Position numbers and translations under genes: made by a program. Positions 50,933-61,115 of a stretch of 64,000 nucleotides of DNA are shown here, in pieces; the first letter of the stretch is position 1; each line of letters starts with the position of its first letter. This DNA comes from Variibacter gotjawalensis (GTDB lineage Bacteria; Pseudomonadota; Alphaproteobacteria; Rhizobiales; Xanthobacteraceae): NCBI RefSeq assembly GCF_002355335.1, contig NZ_AP014946.1, forward strand, positions 1,751,501 through 1,815,500, written 5' to 3'. The notes under the pieces were generated by a model that had not been told where the DNA came from, made no database searches, and saw only the letters and a program-made list of their open reading frames with translations.

Positions 50933-51751
50933 ATGGAAACGCTGAAGACTTTCAAGGGCACGATTGCGCTCATCGGCGCCGGCAATATGGGCGGCGCGAT
51001 GCTGCGCGGCTGGGTCGAGCTCGGCCTTGACCCCAAGCACGTGATGGCGGTCGATCCCCAGCCTTCGCCGGATGTCGCCGCGCTCAAAGCGAAAGGCCTT
51101 CGCATCAATGCGCCGCCGGTCGAGCCGGTCGACGTCATGCTGCTCGCCATCAAGCCGCAGGTCGCCGGCGAAGCGATCAACATGCTGCATCAGATGGTCG
51201 GCCCCGACACGCTCATGATCTCAATCATGGCCGGCAAGACAATCAAGTTCATCGACGATTGCTTGCCGGGCGAACAGTCGATCGTGCGGGCGATGCCGAA
51301 TACGCCGGCCGCGATCGGTCGCGGCATTTCGGTCGCGGTCGCCAACGCACGCGTCACGAAGCAGCAGCGCGCGCTCGCGGATGCTTTGCTCAAGGCAGCA
51401 GGTCTTGTCGAATGGGTCGACGACGAAGGCATGATCGACGCGGTCACCGCGGTCTCGGGTTCCGGCCCGGCTTACGTCTTCCTCCTCGCCGAGACGATGG
51501 CGGCGGCGGGCGCCAAAGCGGGTCTGCCGGCGGATCTCGCGATGAGGCTCGCTCGCGCGACGGTGGCGGGCTCGGGCGAACTCATGCAGCGCTCCGATCT
51601 TGAGACCGCGCAACTGCGCCAGAATGTGACATCGCCGGGCGGCACCACGGCGGCCGCGCTCGATGTATTGATGGCGAAGGACGGTATGGCGCCGCTGCTG
51701 GACCGCGCCATTGCGGCTGCGGCGAAACGCGCGAAGCAACTCGCCAAATAG
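50933..51751 (+). CDS. proC: Pyrroline-5-carboxylate reductase
   Basis: A 272-residue enzyme for the last step of proline synthesis. The NAD(P)-binding motif is IALIGAGNMGGAML, followed by LLAIKPQVAGEA, RAMPNTPAAIGRGIS, the signature AVSGSGPAYVFLLAETM and QNVTSPGGTTAAALDVL. I use ATG 50933; an ATG at 50921 would add four residues. It probably forms an operon with the YbjN gene. Confidence 0.95.
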   Translation: METLKTFKGTIALIGAGNMGGAMLRGWVELGLDPKHVMAVDPQPSPDVAALKAKGLRINAPPVEPVDVMLLAIKPQVAGEAINMLHQMVGPDTLMISIMAGKTIKFIDDCLPGEQSIVRAMPNTPAAIGRGISVAVANARVTKQQRALADALLKAAGLVEWVDDEGMIDAVTAVSGSGPAYVFLLAETMAAAGAKAGLPADLAMRLARATVAGSGELMQRSDLETAQLRQNVTSPGGTTAAALDVLMAKDGMAPLLDRAIAAAAKRAKQLAK

Positions 51752-51846
51752 GCAACTTGTGGCAGTGCCGTCGCGTTGACCCCTGGAACCGCCACATTGC
51801 GGTTCTTAAGTCTCGGATAGGTTCCGCGATACCCGCGAGGTGGACG

Positions 51847-52554
51847 ATGGCGAAGAAATCTCAACCCAGCCCGGCCGATGCGAGCGCAACGCCGCCATCC
51901 GGCGCGACCGATCGCGAAAAAATCATCGCGGCGTTTCTCGATCTTGTCGCCGAAGGTTCCTTCGTACGCGTCGATTTCAGCGCGATCTCGGAACGCGCCG
52001 GGGTCCCGCTCGACCGCTGCCGCGCCGAATTCAATTCACCGATGTCGGTGCTCTCCGGTTTCGTGAAAGACATTGATCGCCGCGTCCTCGCCGGCATTGA
52101 CGTTGATATGGCGGAAGAGCCGCCGCGCGAGCGCCTGTTCGACATCCTGATGCGCCGTCTCGAAATCATGGCGCCGCACCGGGAGGCGATGCGCTCGCTG
52201 CTGCGCACCGCGCGCAGCAATCCGCCGCTGGCGATCGCGCTCAACGGCCTTGCGGTTCGCTCGCAAGCCTGGATGCTCACCGCTGCCGGCATCTCCACCG
52301 CCGGCCTCCGTGGCGCCGTCCGCGCCCAGGGCCTCACGGGTCTCTATGCCGAAGTGCTCAAAACGTGGGTCGATGATGACGATCCGGGTTTGGCGCGCAC
52401 GCTCGCCATCCTCGATCGCCAACTTGCGCGTGGCGAGCGTTGGACGAAGCGCCTCGATCAGGTTGCGCGCTGCTTGCCGAATCCCAGCAAATTCGGCCGC
52501 TGGCGCGCGCGGGATCGCCGCCGCGACGATCGCGATGAACAAGTGGCCGTTTAA
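51847..52554 (+). CDS. TetR family transcriptional regulator
   Basis: A 235-residue protein. The N-terminal TetR-type helix-turn-helix is REKIIAAFLDLVAEGSFVRVDFSAISERAGV (about residues 22-52), somewhat degenerate at the recognition helix (PLDRCRAEFNS). The ligand domain follows, and it ends in a basic tail (RARDRRRDDRD). It has a ubiquinone-biosynthesis COQ9-like feel in layout, but I favour a TetR regulator. The start is ATG 51847, with GAGGTGG upstream. Confidence 0.78.
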   Translation: MAKKSQPSPADASATPPSGATDREKIIAAFLDLVAEGSFVRVDFSAISERAGVPLDRCRAEFNSPMSVLSGFVKDIDRRVLAGIDVDMAEEPPRERLFDILMRRLEIMAPHREAMRSLLRTARSNPPLAIALNGLAVRSQAWMLTAAGISTAGLRGAVRAQGLTGLYAEVLKTWVDDDDPGLARTLAILDRQLARGERWTKRLDQVARCLPNPSKFGRWRARDRRRDDRDEQVAV

Positions 52555-53933
52555 ACCGGAACGCGGATCGCGGCCCGCAGGCCGCCCTTGGGGCTGTCCG
52601 CCAGCGTAATGTCGCCGCCGTGTGAGCGCGCTATATCGCGCGCGATGGCCAGGCCGAGCCCCGTCCCCCCCTGGTCCTGATTGCGCGCATTATCGAGCCG
52701 CAAAAACGGCTTGAACACTTCTTCGCGCATCTCGGCTGGGATACCGGGTCCGTTGTCGTCGACCGTCACGGTGAGATAGCGATGGTCGCGATGCCCCGTG
52801 ATGACGATGTCCTTGGCAAACCGCGACGCATTCGAGACGAGATTTCCGACGCAACGTGCAAAGGCATCCGGCTTCAGCGTCACCATCGGTTCGCCGTAGA
52901 ACAAGCTCGTCACGTTGTGTCCGCTGCGCTCGGCGCCGCTCGCGAGCTGCTCGAGCAATTTGCCGACATCGGTCGCCTGCGACTGTTCGCCCGAATCGCC
53001 GCGCGCGAACGCGAGATAATCTTCGAGCATGCGCTCCATTTCGTTGACGTCGCTGCGCATCGCATCGATCTCGGGACCTTCGCCGAGCAGCGCGAGTTCG
53101 AGTTTGAAGCGCGTCAGCAACGTCCGCAGATCGTGCGAGACGCCGGCGAGCATCGTCGTGCGTTGATCGACGGTGCGCTCGATGCGCCGCTTCATCTCGA
53201 TGAAGGCGAGGCTCGCGCGCCGAACCTCCGTCGCGCCGCGCGGCTTGAAGCTCGGCACTTCGCGGCCTTTGCCGAAACTTTCGGCGGCATCCGCGAGCTG
53301 CAGGATCGGCTTGATCTGATTGCGCAGAAACAGGATCGCGACGCCGAGCAACACGAGCGATGTTGCGACCATCCACACCATGAAGATATGCGAGTTCGAC
53401 GCATAGGCGGCGTTGCGTGGCGCGAACACGCGCATCACCGTGTTGTCGAGCTTGATGCGGATCTCGACGAGGTTCGATTGTCCGACGGTGTCGATCCAAA
53501 ATGGCTTGCGAATTTTGCGGCCGAGTTCGTTGGTCAGCGTGTGATCGAGCAGCGAGAAGAAAGGCCGTGGCGATTGCGCCGGCAATTCGGCGCCCGGCAG
53601 GAAATCGATCGTCAGCTCGAAACGGTCGCGTGCGATGCGCTTGATGCGCGTCTCGTCGGCACCTTTCGCGACATCCTGATAAACATCGATCATCGCGCCG
53701 ATGTCCTGCACGACCGACGCCGATAGCTTGCGCGTCACCGAGTTCCAGTGCCGCTCGAGGAACACGAAGGCGACGACCGATTGCAGCGCGACCATCGGCA
53801 CGATGATGATCAGCAGTGAGCGGGCATAAAGCCCTTTCGGCATTCGGCCCTTGATCGCACCGGTAATGCGCGCCCAGAGCTGACGAACTCGCCCGAGCAA
53901 CGTCTGCGTGGCCGGGAGTTCGACGCTCGTCAT
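52551..53933 (-). CDS. EnvZ-like sensor histidine kinase
   Basis: A 460-residue kinase. Two transmembrane helices (about 40-63 and 184-204) enclose a periplasmic domain of about 120 residues. HAMP follows, then the H box MLAGVSHDLRTLLTRFKLEL (EnvZ type), the N box CVGNLVSNASRF, the G1 box VDDNGPGIP and the G2 box GGTGLGLAIARDIA. It is coupled to the OmpR-like regulator upstream (four-base overlap). Its stop overlaps the convergent TetR gene by four bases. Confidence 0.93.
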   Translation of the reverse strand: MTSVELPATQTLLGRVRQLWARITGAIKGRMPKGLYARSLLIIIVPMVALQSVVAFVFLERHWNSVTRKLSASVVQDIGAMIDVYQDVAKGADETRIKRIARDRFELTIDFLPGAELPAQSPRPFFSLLDHTLTNELGRKIRKPFWIDTVGQSNLVEIRIKLDNTVMRVFAPRNAAYASNSHIFMVWMVATSLVLLGVAILFLRNQIKPILQLADAAESFGKGREVPSFKPRGATEVRRASLAFIEMKRRIERTVDQRTTMLAGVSHDLRTLLTRFKLELALLGEGPEIDAMRSDVNEMERMLEDYLAFARGDSGEQSQATDVGKLLEQLASGAERSGHNVTSLFYGEPMVTLKPDAFARCVGNLVSNASRFAKDIVITGHRDHRYLTVTVDDNGPGIPAEMREEVFKPFLRLDNARNQDQGGTGLGLAIARDIARSHGGDITLADSPKGGLRAAIRVPV

Positions 53934-54646
53934 GTCGTGATCATCAGGCGATAGCCGATGCCGCGCACAGTCTGCACGATCAGCGGATTAGCGGGGTCGC
54001 GCTCGATCTTGCGGCGCAGGCGATTGATCTGCACGTCGACCGCGCGCTCGTTGATCGAGGAATTTCCGGCGAGTGCCAGTCGCGGCACGACCTCGCCTTG
54101 CTGTTCGGCGAGGATGCGCATCATCTCGCGCTCGCGGTCCGTGAGGTGGATGACGCGGTCGCCTTGGCGCAATTCTTCGCGCCCGACATGGAAGACGAAT
54201 TCGCCGAATGCGACCTGTTCGCGCGCCGGCCCTGCTTTCGTCTGCGCCCGCTTGAGAATATTAGCGATCCGCAGCGATAGCTCGCGCGGCTCGAACGGCT
54301 TCGGAACGTAGTCGTCGGCGCCGATTTCGAGACCTTGAATGCGATCGTTGCTGTCGGAGCGCGCCGTGAGCATCAGGATCGGCACCGCCGAATTCTCGCG
54401 GATCGATCGCGCGAGGTCGAAGCCGGATTCGCCCGGCATCATCACGTCGAGAATCAGCAGATCGAAGCGCAGATTTTCGAGACGCGCCCGCGCTTGCGTC
54501 GCGTTCTCGGCGGTCGATACACGGAAGCCTACATTGCTGAGATAGCGCGACAACAGATCGCGAATACGCCGGTCGTCGTCGACCAGCAGCAGATGCGGTG
54601 CGTCGTCGGTGAGCGGCGTCTTTTCGGCCACGCTGCCTCCCGTCAT
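53930..54646 (-). CDS. OmpR-like response regulator
   Basis: A 238-residue regulator. The receiver is HLLLVDDDRRIRDLLSRYL with acceptor Asp67 (LLILDVMMPGESG) and DYVPKPFEPRELSL. The winged helix (about 140-237) has HLTDREREMMRILAEQQGEV and QTVRGIGYRLMI. The N terminus overlaps the MarR gene end by four bases. The MarR-OmpR-EnvZ order is probably one operon. Confidence 0.95.
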   Translation of the reverse strand: MTGGSVAEKTPLTDDAPHLLLVDDDRRIRDLLSRYLSNVGFRVSTAENATQARARLENLRFDLLILDVMMPGESGFDLARSIRENSAVPILMLTARSDSNDRIQGLEIGADDYVPKPFEPRELSLRIANILKRAQTKAGPAREQVAFGEFVFHVGREELRQGDRVIHLTDREREMMRILAEQQGEVVPRLALAGNSSINERAVDVQINRLRRKIERDPANPLIVQTVRGIGYRLMITT

Positions 54647-55158
54647 TCGGTGCCTGTCGGGCTCTGGATGAGCCTCTGCGCATCCGCGCGCGCATCGCGA
54701 TCGATCATCGCGGCGAGGAAACGCCGCGCGGCTTCGTCATCACCCGGCGCGATCTCGGCAAGCGCGCGTGTAATACGCTCGGTCTGCAGCCCGGCGAGAT
54801 CGAGCGCTAGCGTCGAACCTTTGGCGGTGACGTAGAGCAAACGCTGCCGGCGATCCTGCGGGCCTTCGCGCTGCTCGACGTAGCCTTGATCGATCAACTG
54901 CTTGAGCACGCGGCCGAGCGATTGCTTGGTGATGCGCAGAATGTCCAAGAGTTCGGCGACCGTCATGCCGGGATTGCGGTTTACGAAATGCACCACGCGA
55001 TGATGCGCGCGCCCGAACCCGAATTTTGCGAGGACGTCATCGGGATCGCCGACGAAGTCGCGATAGGCGAAAAACAACAGCTCAATGATGTCCCAGCGCG
55101 GCTGAGGAGCCTCGCGCGATGGCGCGACTGGCGCGGCAGATTTGGCAACCGAATTCAT
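54643..55158 (-). CDS. MarR family transcriptional regulator
   Basis: A 171-residue winged-helix regulator: FGRAHHRVVHFVNRNPGMTV, then the recognition region LLDILRITKQSLGRVLKQLIDQGYVEQREGP and the wing DRRQRLLYVT. Ligand unknown. It is the first gene of a three-gene cluster with an OmpR/EnvZ pair, with a divergent or read-through relation to the MATE gene behind it on the same strand. Confidence 0.94.
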   Translation of the reverse strand: MNSVAKSAAPVAPSREAPQPRWDIIELLFFAYRDFVGDPDDVLAKFGFGRAHHRVVHFVNRNPGMTVAELLDILRITKQSLGRVLKQLIDQGYVEQREGPQDRRQRLLYVTAKGSTLALDLAGLQTERITRALAEIAPGDDEAARRFLAAMIDRDARADAQRLIQSPTGTE

Positions 55159-55275
55159 GTGTCCTGATTATGTCAGCCGTGTTGACATATTTTACGCCGT
55201 CCGGTGTTCCGGGTTCAAGGCGGGTGTCTGGTCGATAGGATATCGGGAGTTTCACTGGGAGGCAAAAAGCGACAG

Positions 55276-56670
55276 TCAGCCCTGTGTCAGCCCGAGCCTT
55301 TCGCGATTCACCCAGCGCCACACCATTATGACCGCGACAACCGCGAGGCTCGTTGCCAGCGCGATCCAGATACCGACTCCGCCGAGGCCGCTCCAGAAGC
55401 CGAGTGCGAGGCAGAGCGGCAATCCCATCACCCAATAGCCGAACGCAGCGATCAGCATCGGCATGCGCGTGTCGCGCAAACCACGCAGCGCGCCGGCCGC
55501 GACGACTTGCGCGCCATCGGCGATTTGGAACACGCCGGCGAAGAACAAGAACGACGCCGCCATCGTCGCGACCGCGAGGTTCGCCGGGTTCGTCGTGTCG
55601 ATAAACGCGGCGGTCAAAATTCCCGGCATCGTCATCATTGTGACGCAGGTGATGCTCATAAAGCCGAGGCTGAGCGCAAAAGCTGTCCAGCCCGCGCGCG
55701 CGATCCCCTCCGTATCCTTCGCACCGTAAGCGCGCCCGACGCGCACCGTCGCGGCTTGGCTGAGCCCCATCGGCACCATGAAGGTTGCGGCCGCGATCTG
55801 GATCGCAATCGCATGCGCGGCGGCTTCGGTGACGCCGATGCGCCCCATCATGAAAACCGCGGCGTTGAAGATTGTGATCTCGAACGCCATCGTCACGCCG
55901 ATCGGCAGACCGAGGCGCCAGAGTTCGGCAAGGCGCGGCCAGTCGGGCCGCCACCAGCGGCCGAACAAGCGATAGCGGCGGAAGCGCTTGTGATAGCTCA
56001 CGACGACGCACATCGCGCCGAGCAGGAAGAAGTTCGACAGCGTCGTCGCTATGCCGGAGCCGGTGAGGCCGAGCGCCGGAAAGCCGAGATGTCCGAACAC
56101 CAGAACCCAGTTCGCAACCACGTTGAACACGATGGCGGCGAGCGTGACGAGCAGCGCCCACATCGGCCGCTCCAGCGCGGCGACGAACGAACGCAACACG
56201 ACGAAGACCAGAAACGGCAACACCGACCACATGATCGCGCGCACGAACGGCTGCGCGGCGGCTGCGAGCTCCGGCTTCTGGCCGAGCAGCAGCAAGATCG
56301 CTTCCGTGTTCCACAGGATGATCCACGTTGGGATCGCGATGAAAACGCAGATCCACAAACCTTGGCGGAAGGTCCGGCGCAGATCGCGCACCGAGAAGCG
56401 ATTGCGGCCAAGCTCGTTCGCCATCATCGGCGCGGTCGCGCTCGCAACGCCGATGCCGAAGATCAGCACTGCGAAGAAGAGGTTCACGCCGATAGCGGCG
56501 GCCGCGAGGGATTCGGCGCCGAGACGGCCGATGAAGAGAAGGTCGGTGGTGCCGAGCGCGATCTGCGCGAGGTTCGTCGCGACCAGCGGTGCGCCAAGCC
56601 ACAGCGTCGCCTTCAGCTCGGCCGTCCAAGCCGAGCGTGCGCTATCATTCGCGTAGCTGATGGCACTCAT
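55276..56670 (-). CDS. MATE family multidrug/cation efflux transporter
   Basis: A 464-residue protein with twelve hydrophobic helices and the MATE pattern: WLGAPLVATNLAQIALGTTDLLFIGRLGAESLAA in the first bundle, and WRLGLPIGVTMAFEITIFNAAVFMMGRIG in the second. It belongs to the NorM branch, which uses Na+ or H+ to export cationic drugs. A single gene. Confidence 0.95.
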   Translation of the reverse strand: MSAISYANDSARSAWTAELKATLWLGAPLVATNLAQIALGTTDLLFIGRLGAESLAAAAIGVNLFFAVLIFGIGVASATAPMMANELGRNRFSVRDLRRTFRQGLWICVFIAIPTWIILWNTEAILLLLGQKPELAAAAQPFVRAIMWSVLPFLVFVVLRSFVAALERPMWALLVTLAAIVFNVVANWVLVFGHLGFPALGLTGSGIATTLSNFFLLGAMCVVVSYHKRFRRYRLFGRWWRPDWPRLAELWRLGLPIGVTMAFEITIFNAAVFMMGRIGVTEAAAHAIAIQIAAATFMVPMGLSQAATVRVGRAYGAKDTEGIARAGWTAFALSLGFMSITCVTMMTMPGILTAAFIDTTNPANLAVATMAASFLFFAGVFQIADGAQVVAAGALRGLRDTRMPMLIAAFGYWVMGLPLCLALGFWSGLGGVGIWIALATSLAVVAVIMVWRWVNRERLGLTQG

Positions 56671-56837
56671 CGCAATAACTCATCATGCCGGAGCGACCGA
56701 AACCGTCAGCAATTTGGGCTGCTGCGATTCGGCCGTAACAGTTTTCAATTAGCGGCGGCGCATGAAACGTTTGCGAAGCAAAGCGGCGCGGCCGAGGAGC
56801 GGCTTATATTGCGCCGAAGCATGGCGAATGAAAGACG

Positions 56838-57287
56838 CTACGTCCAGCGCTCGGCGGCCTCGTCATCCGCGTCCGTGGCGTCGACCCAGCGGTCGCCGTC
56901 GGAACGCTCTTCGCGCTTCCAGAACGGCGCTTTGGTTTTCAGATAGTCCATCAGGAAATTCGCTGCCGCGAAGGCGTCTTCGCGATGCGACGATGCCGTG
57001 ACGACGAGCACGATTGGATCGCCGGGTTCGAAGCGGCCGTAGCGATGCACGACCGTGACGCCGAGCAACTTCCATCGCTTCTGAGCTTCTGCGACGTGAC
57101 CCTCGATCTCTTCCTCGGCCATGCCGGGGTAATGTTCGAGCGTCATCGCACGCACGGTGTCGTCGCCTTCGATGCCGCGGCAAACGCCAGTGAACGTTAC
57201 GACGGCGCCGACGTCATGACGGCCTTTCGACAGCGCATCGGATTCCGCGCTCGCGTCGAACGGCTCGCGCTGGATGCGCACCGTCAT
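56838..57287 (-). CDS. moaE: Molybdopterin synthase catalytic subunit MoaE
   Basis: A 149-residue subunit that, with thiocarboxylated MoaD, converts precursor Z to molybdopterin. Features are GAVVTFTGVCRGIEGDD, LEHYPGMAEEEIEGHV, VVHRYGRFEPGDPIVLVV, the helix SHREDAFAAANFLMDYLKTKAPFWKRE (active-site Lys residues) and the WVDATDAD tail. It follows moaD by four bases. Confidence 0.96.
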   Translation of the reverse strand: MTVRIQREPFDASAESDALSKGRHDVGAVVTFTGVCRGIEGDDTVRAMTLEHYPGMAEEEIEGHVAEAQKRWKLLGVTVVHRYGRFEPGDPIVLVVTASSHREDAFAAANFLMDYLKTKAPFWKREERSDGDRWVDATDADDEAAERWT

Positions 57288-57291
57288 CGCG

Positions 57292-57543
57292 TCAGCCGCC
57301 CGTCATCGGTGGGAAAAAGGCGATCTCGCGCGCGCCCGCAATCGCGACGTCGTGTTTGACGTGCTTGCGGTCGATCGCAACACGCACGACTTTCGGATTT
57401 TCGAAAGCGTGCGCGTATTCGTCGCCGCGCTGCGTCAGCCAATCGATCAATTCGCCGGCCGTGCGCACGTCTTGCGGCAAGGCGATATCTTCATCGGTCT
57501 TGCCGATGCGCTCACGCAGCCATGCGAAATAGAGAACGCGCAA
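57292..57543 (-). CDS. moaD: Molybdopterin synthase sulfur carrier subunit MoaD
   Basis: An 83-residue ubiquitin-fold protein starting MRVLYFAWLRERIGK and ending in the required Gly-Gly (REIAFFPPMTGG), which is adenylated and thiocarboxylated by MoeB. It starts four bases after pgsA ends and is followed at once by moaE. Confidence 0.95.
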   Translation of the reverse strand: MRVLYFAWLRERIGKTDEDIALPQDVRTAGELIDWLTQRGDEYAHAFENPKVVRVAIDRKHVKHDVAIAGAREIAFFPPMTGG

Positions 57544-57547
57544 CGCC

Positions 57548-58153
57548 TCAGTCCTCGATCAGGTGCTTGCCGGCAGCGCGCGCATAATCCCAGCCCGTGT
57601 AGAGCGTGAGGATTGCGGCAAGCCACAGCAGCATGAGGCCGACGTCGGTGTTGTACGGAAAGACTTTGTCGCCCGCTTCGCCGGCGACCAGGAAGCCGAC
57701 CGCAACAAGTTGCGCGACCGTCTTCCATTTTGCGAGTTGCGAGACCGGAACGCGAACGTGCAGTTCGGCAAGATGCTCGCGCAAACCGGAAACGAGAATC
57801 TCGCGGCACAGAATGATGAGGCCCGCGATCAGCGTCCAGCCGACGATCGTGCCGTCGGCAGCGAGCATCATCAGACAGGAGGCGACGAGCAGCTTGTCGG
57901 CAATCGGGTCGAGCATGCGGCCGAGGGCAGACGTCTGCTCCCAGGCGCGTGCGATATAGCCGTCGAGATAGTCCGTCAGTGCCGCGATCGTATAGATCGC
58001 CAGCGCGACCCAGCGCAGCCAGATGCCGCCCTGAAAGACGTGCGAATACAGCATGCAGCCGATCACCAGCGGCACCGCGGCGATACGGCCGAAGGTCAGA
58101 AGATTGGCCAGGGAGAATGTGCGGCTTCCCGGCCGGGGCGTGGCGATGGTCAT
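57548..58153 (-). CDS. pgsA: CDP-diacylglycerol-glycerol-3-phosphate 3-phosphatidyltransferase
   Basis: A 201-residue membrane enzyme that commits CDP-diacylglycerol to phosphatidylglycerol. The CDP-alcohol phosphatidyltransferase motif DYLDGYIARAW followed by GRMLDPIADK (the D-x2-D-G-x2-A-R-x8-G-x3-D-x3-D pattern) is complete, and about five helices are visible. It lies downstream of uvrC, as in many Hyphomicrobiales. Confidence 0.95.
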   Translation of the reverse strand: MTIATPRPGSRTFSLANLLTFGRIAAVPLVIGCMLYSHVFQGGIWLRWVALAIYTIAALTDYLDGYIARAWEQTSALGRMLDPIADKLLVASCLMMLAADGTIVGWTLIAGLIILCREILVSGLREHLAELHVRVPVSQLAKWKTVAQLVAVGFLVAGEAGDKVFPYNTDVGLMLLWLAAILTLYTGWDYARAAGKHLIED

Positions 58154-58245
58154 GGTCTGAAGGAAACCTAAGCGGGTGAGGGCGTCAACCGAAGCTTCAT
58201 GAAATTCTCGTCACGGATACGAGACTTGGCAAAAACGGGATGCTC

Positions 58246-60306
58246 CTAACCCGTGCCGGCGGGGCGATTGGCCCCTCCGTCATGGAAGAAGTCATAGATC
58301 TTGCGGGCCGTTTCGGCATTGATGCCGGGCACGTTGGCGAGATCGGCGGCCGAGGCGCGTTCGATCGCCTTCAGGGTACCGAAGTGATGCAGCAGGGCGC
58401 GTTTGCGCGTCGGCCCGATACCGGGGATTTCCTGCAAGCCCCCCTCGCGGAGGCCCTTGGCGCGCTTCTGGCGGTGCGAGCCGATGGCAAAACGATGCGC
58501 TTCGTCGCGCAGGCGCTGGACGAAGTAGAGGACGGGGTCGCGCGGCGGTAGCCGAAAGGCTTGGCGGCCCGGCTGAAAGAAGCTTTCGCGCCCGGCATCG
58601 CGGTCCACGCCCTTGGCGATCGCGATCAGCGGAACATCGACGATACCGAGTTCCGCGAAAGTCTCGCGTGCCGCCGTGAGCTGCCCGAGGCCGCCGTCGA
58701 TCATCACCAGATCCGGCCACGGCGAATCCGGCGCCGCGTCGTCGTCCTCGACGGCCTGTGGATGGATCACGGGCGCGACGTCGCCGGCGATGTCCTCGAC
58801 TGGCACAGCCGGCGCGGCGCGCGGCGCTTCGTCGATCAGGCGTTTGAAGCGGCGCGTCAGGACTTCGCGCATCATCCCGTAGTCGTCGCCGGGCGTCAGC
58901 GTCGTCGAGCGAATGTTGAACTTGCGATACTGGTCTTTGCGGAAGCCTTCGCGGCCCGCGACGATCATCGCGCCGAGCGCATTGGTGCCTTGGATATGGC
59001 TGTTATCGTAAACCTCGATGCGCTTCGGAATATCTGGCAGCGCAAACGCCTGCGCCATCGCCTGCAACAAACGAAGCTGCGACGATGACTCTGCGAGCTT
59101 GCGCGCCAGCGCCTCGCGGCCGTTGGCGAGCGCGTGATCGACGAGTTCTTTCTTCTCGCCGCGCTGCGGCACCGAAACCTCGACCTTCACTTCGCTCTTC
59201 ACCGACAACGCTTCGGCAAGAAGTGCTTGATCTTCCAGCGCATGCGAAACGAGCACGAGCCGCGGGCACGGCTTGTCGTCGTAGAATTGCGCGATGAAGG
59301 CGCTCAGCACTGCGCCAGGTTCAAGCGCGCGGTCGGCGCGCGGGAAGTAGGCGCGGTTGCCCCAGTTCTGACCCGTCCGGAAGAAGAAGACCTCGATGCA
59401 GGTGAAGCCGCCTTGCTGATGAATCGCGAAGACGTCGGCCTCGTTTGTCGCGCGTGGATTGATGCCCTGCTGCGCTTGAACGGCGGACAACGCGGCAAGA
59501 CGGTCGCGATAAATCGCGGCGCGTTCGTAATCCATCGCCTCGGCGGCCGCCTGCATGTCGGTTGCGAGGTGCTCCTTCACGGCCTGACTGCGGCCGGACA
59601 GAAACGCCGTCGCTTCGCCGACAAGCGCGCCGTAGTCGTCGCGCGAAATTTCGTCCGTGCACGGCGCCGAACAGCGTTTGATCTGATGCAAGAGACACGG
59701 CCGCGTGCGGCTATCGAATACGGCGTCCGAGCACGACCGCAGAAGGAACGCGCGCTGCAGTGTCGTGATCGTGCGGCCGACCGAACCCGCCGACGCGAAC
59801 GGCCCGAAATACGCGCCGGGCGTGCTGCGCGCGCCGCGATGCTTCACGATCTGCGCCGGCCGCTCTTCTTTTGTGATGAGAATATACGGGAACGACTTGT
59901 CGTCCCGCATCAGCACGTTGAAGCGCGGGCGCAATCGCTTGATGAGATTCGCTTCGAGCAGCAGCGCTTCGGTTTCGGTATGTGTCGAGACGAACTCGAC
60001 GCTCGCGATCGATGCGATCATGCGGCTAATGCGGCCGTCATGGCCCGGCCGCAGATAGTTCGTGACGCGCTTGCGGATATTCTTCGCTTTGCCGACGTAA
60101 AGCACTTCGCCGGCCGCATCGATCATGCGGTAGACGCCGGGTGCCGACGGCGCGAGTTTGACGTAACGCGCCAGCGCCGCATGGCCGGCCGCGACGCCTT
60201 CCGGGCTGACGAGATCGAAGGCTTCCGTCTGCTCCTCGGGGAGCGACGCCTCTTCGTCCTTTTCGTCCGGCTCGATGCCCGGTTCGATGTCTTTCGGCCG
60301 ATTCAT
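58246..60306 (-). CDS. uvrC: Excinuclease ABC subunit UvrC
   Basis: A 686-residue dual nuclease of nucleotide-excision repair. The GIY-YIG domain (about 53-130) shows [21 protein letters not shown] Cys region ([13 protein letters not shown]) and the UVR domain ([20 protein letters not shown]) follow. The RNase H-like 5' nuclease has [19 protein letters not shown], and the C terminus has helix-hairpin-helix motifs ([19 protein letters not shown]). A 70-residue acidic N-terminal extension ([14 protein letters not shown]) precedes the nuclease. Confidence 0.97.
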   Translation of the reverse strand: MNRPKDIEPGIEPDEKDEEASLPEEQTEAFDLVSPEGVAAGHAALARYVKLAPSAPGVYRMIDAAGEVLYVGKAKNIRKRVTNYLRPGHDGRISRMIASIASVEFVSTHTETEALLLEANLIKRLRPRFNVLMRDDKSFPYILITKEERPAQIVKHRGARSTPGAYFGPFASAGSVGRTITTLQRAFLLRSCSDAVFDSRTRPCLLHQIKRCSAPCTDEISRDDYGALVGEATAFLSGRSQAVKEHLATDMQAAAEAMDYERAAIYRDRLAALSAVQAQQGINPRATNEADVFAIHQQGGFTCIEVFFFRTGQNWGNRAYFPRADRALEPGAVLSAFIAQFYDDKPCPRLVLVSHALEDQALLAEALSVKSEVKVEVSVPQRGEKKELVDHALANGREALARKLAESSSQLRLLQAMAQAFALPDIPKRIEVYDNSHIQGTNALGAMIVAGREGFRKDQYRKFNIRSTTLTPGDDYGMMREVLTRRFKRLIDEAPRAAPAVPVEDIAGDVAPVIHPQAVEDDDAAPDSPWPDLVMIDGGLGQLTAARETFAELGIVDVPLIAIAKGVDRDAGRESFFQPGRQAFRLPPRDPVLYFVQRLRDEAHRFAIGSHRQKRAKGLREGGLQEIPGIGPTRKRALLHHFGTLKAIERASAADLANVPGINAETARKIYDFFHDGGANRPAGTG

Positions 60307-60339
60307 ATTCGCTTAGGTAAGCCTTCGCGGCGCTTGCCG

Positions 60340-61107
60340 CTACTCGTCGTCGCCGAACGCGTCCGGGGTCTGCCAGGCGATATGCTGCCCGCCGTCGACC
60401 GCGATGGTTTCGCCTGAAATGTGCCGGGCCCCCGCCAAATAGACGACCGCCGCCGCGATCGCGTCAGCATCCGGCCCATCGCCGAGCGGCAGGGACTGTT
60501 GCTGGCGGCGGAAGGCATCGGCGTCCTGCCGCGTGCTGGCGGCGGTCGGGCCCGGAGCCACGGCATTCACCCGAATGCGCGGAGCGAGCGCCTGCGCCAG
60601 CATGATGGTCGCGGTTTCGAGCGCGCTTTTCGCCAGTGAGTAGGAGAAATGGCGCGGCACGATCTTGCGGGCGCGCTGGTCCGTAATGTTGATGATGCAG
60701 CCGGTCTGGTCTTGCGGCAGCGTCGCCGCGAAAGCCTGCGCGAGAAAAATTGGCGCACGAAGATTGACCGCGAGCTGGCGATCCCATGCCTCGGCGGTCA
60801 GCGTGCCGAGCGCATCGCTCTCGAAAGTCGAAGCGGAGTTCACCAGCAGCGTCGGAGCACCGAAGGTTTTCGCCGCGTCCGCGATAAGCCGGGCAGGGCC
60901 ATCCGCATCAGCGAGTTCGCCCGTGATCGTGGCCGCACGTCCGCCATTCGCGACGATGCTGCGGACCATATCGTCTGCAGCCGTGTCCGGCCGATGCGTG
61001 TGGATGACGACCGCGGAACCGGCCTTCGCCAGCGCCAGCGAAATCGCGCCACCGATGCGGCGTGCGCCGCCGGTGACGAGAGCAATGCCGGACACTGACG
61101 AAACCAT
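60340..61107 (-). CDS. SDR family oxidoreductase (FolM/pteridine-reductase-like)
   Basis: A 255-residue short-chain dehydrogenase. The cofactor motif is ALVTGGARRIGGAISLAL (the ARRIGxAI form is typical of pteridine reductases and FolM), with LLVNSASTFESDALG, the catalytic YSLAKSALE and the C-terminal GGQHIAWQT. NADPH preference is suggested by the Arg pair. It may reduce dihydromonapterin or dihydrofolate; that is inference. I start at ATG 61107. It lies eight bases after the GST gene. Confidence 0.9.
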   Translation of the reverse strand: MVSSVSGIALVTGGARRIGGAISLALAKAGSAVVIHTHRPDTAADDMVRSIVANGGRAATITGELADADGPARLIADAAKTFGAPTLLVNSASTFESDALGTLTAEAWDRQLAVNLRAPIFLAQAFAATLPQDQTGCIINITDQRARKIVPRHFSYSLAKSALETATIMLAQALAPRIRVNAVAPGPTAASTRQDADAFRRQQQSLPLGDGPDADAIAAAVVYLAGARHISGETIAVDGGQHIAWQTPDAFGDDE

Positions 61108-61115
61108 CGAGAACC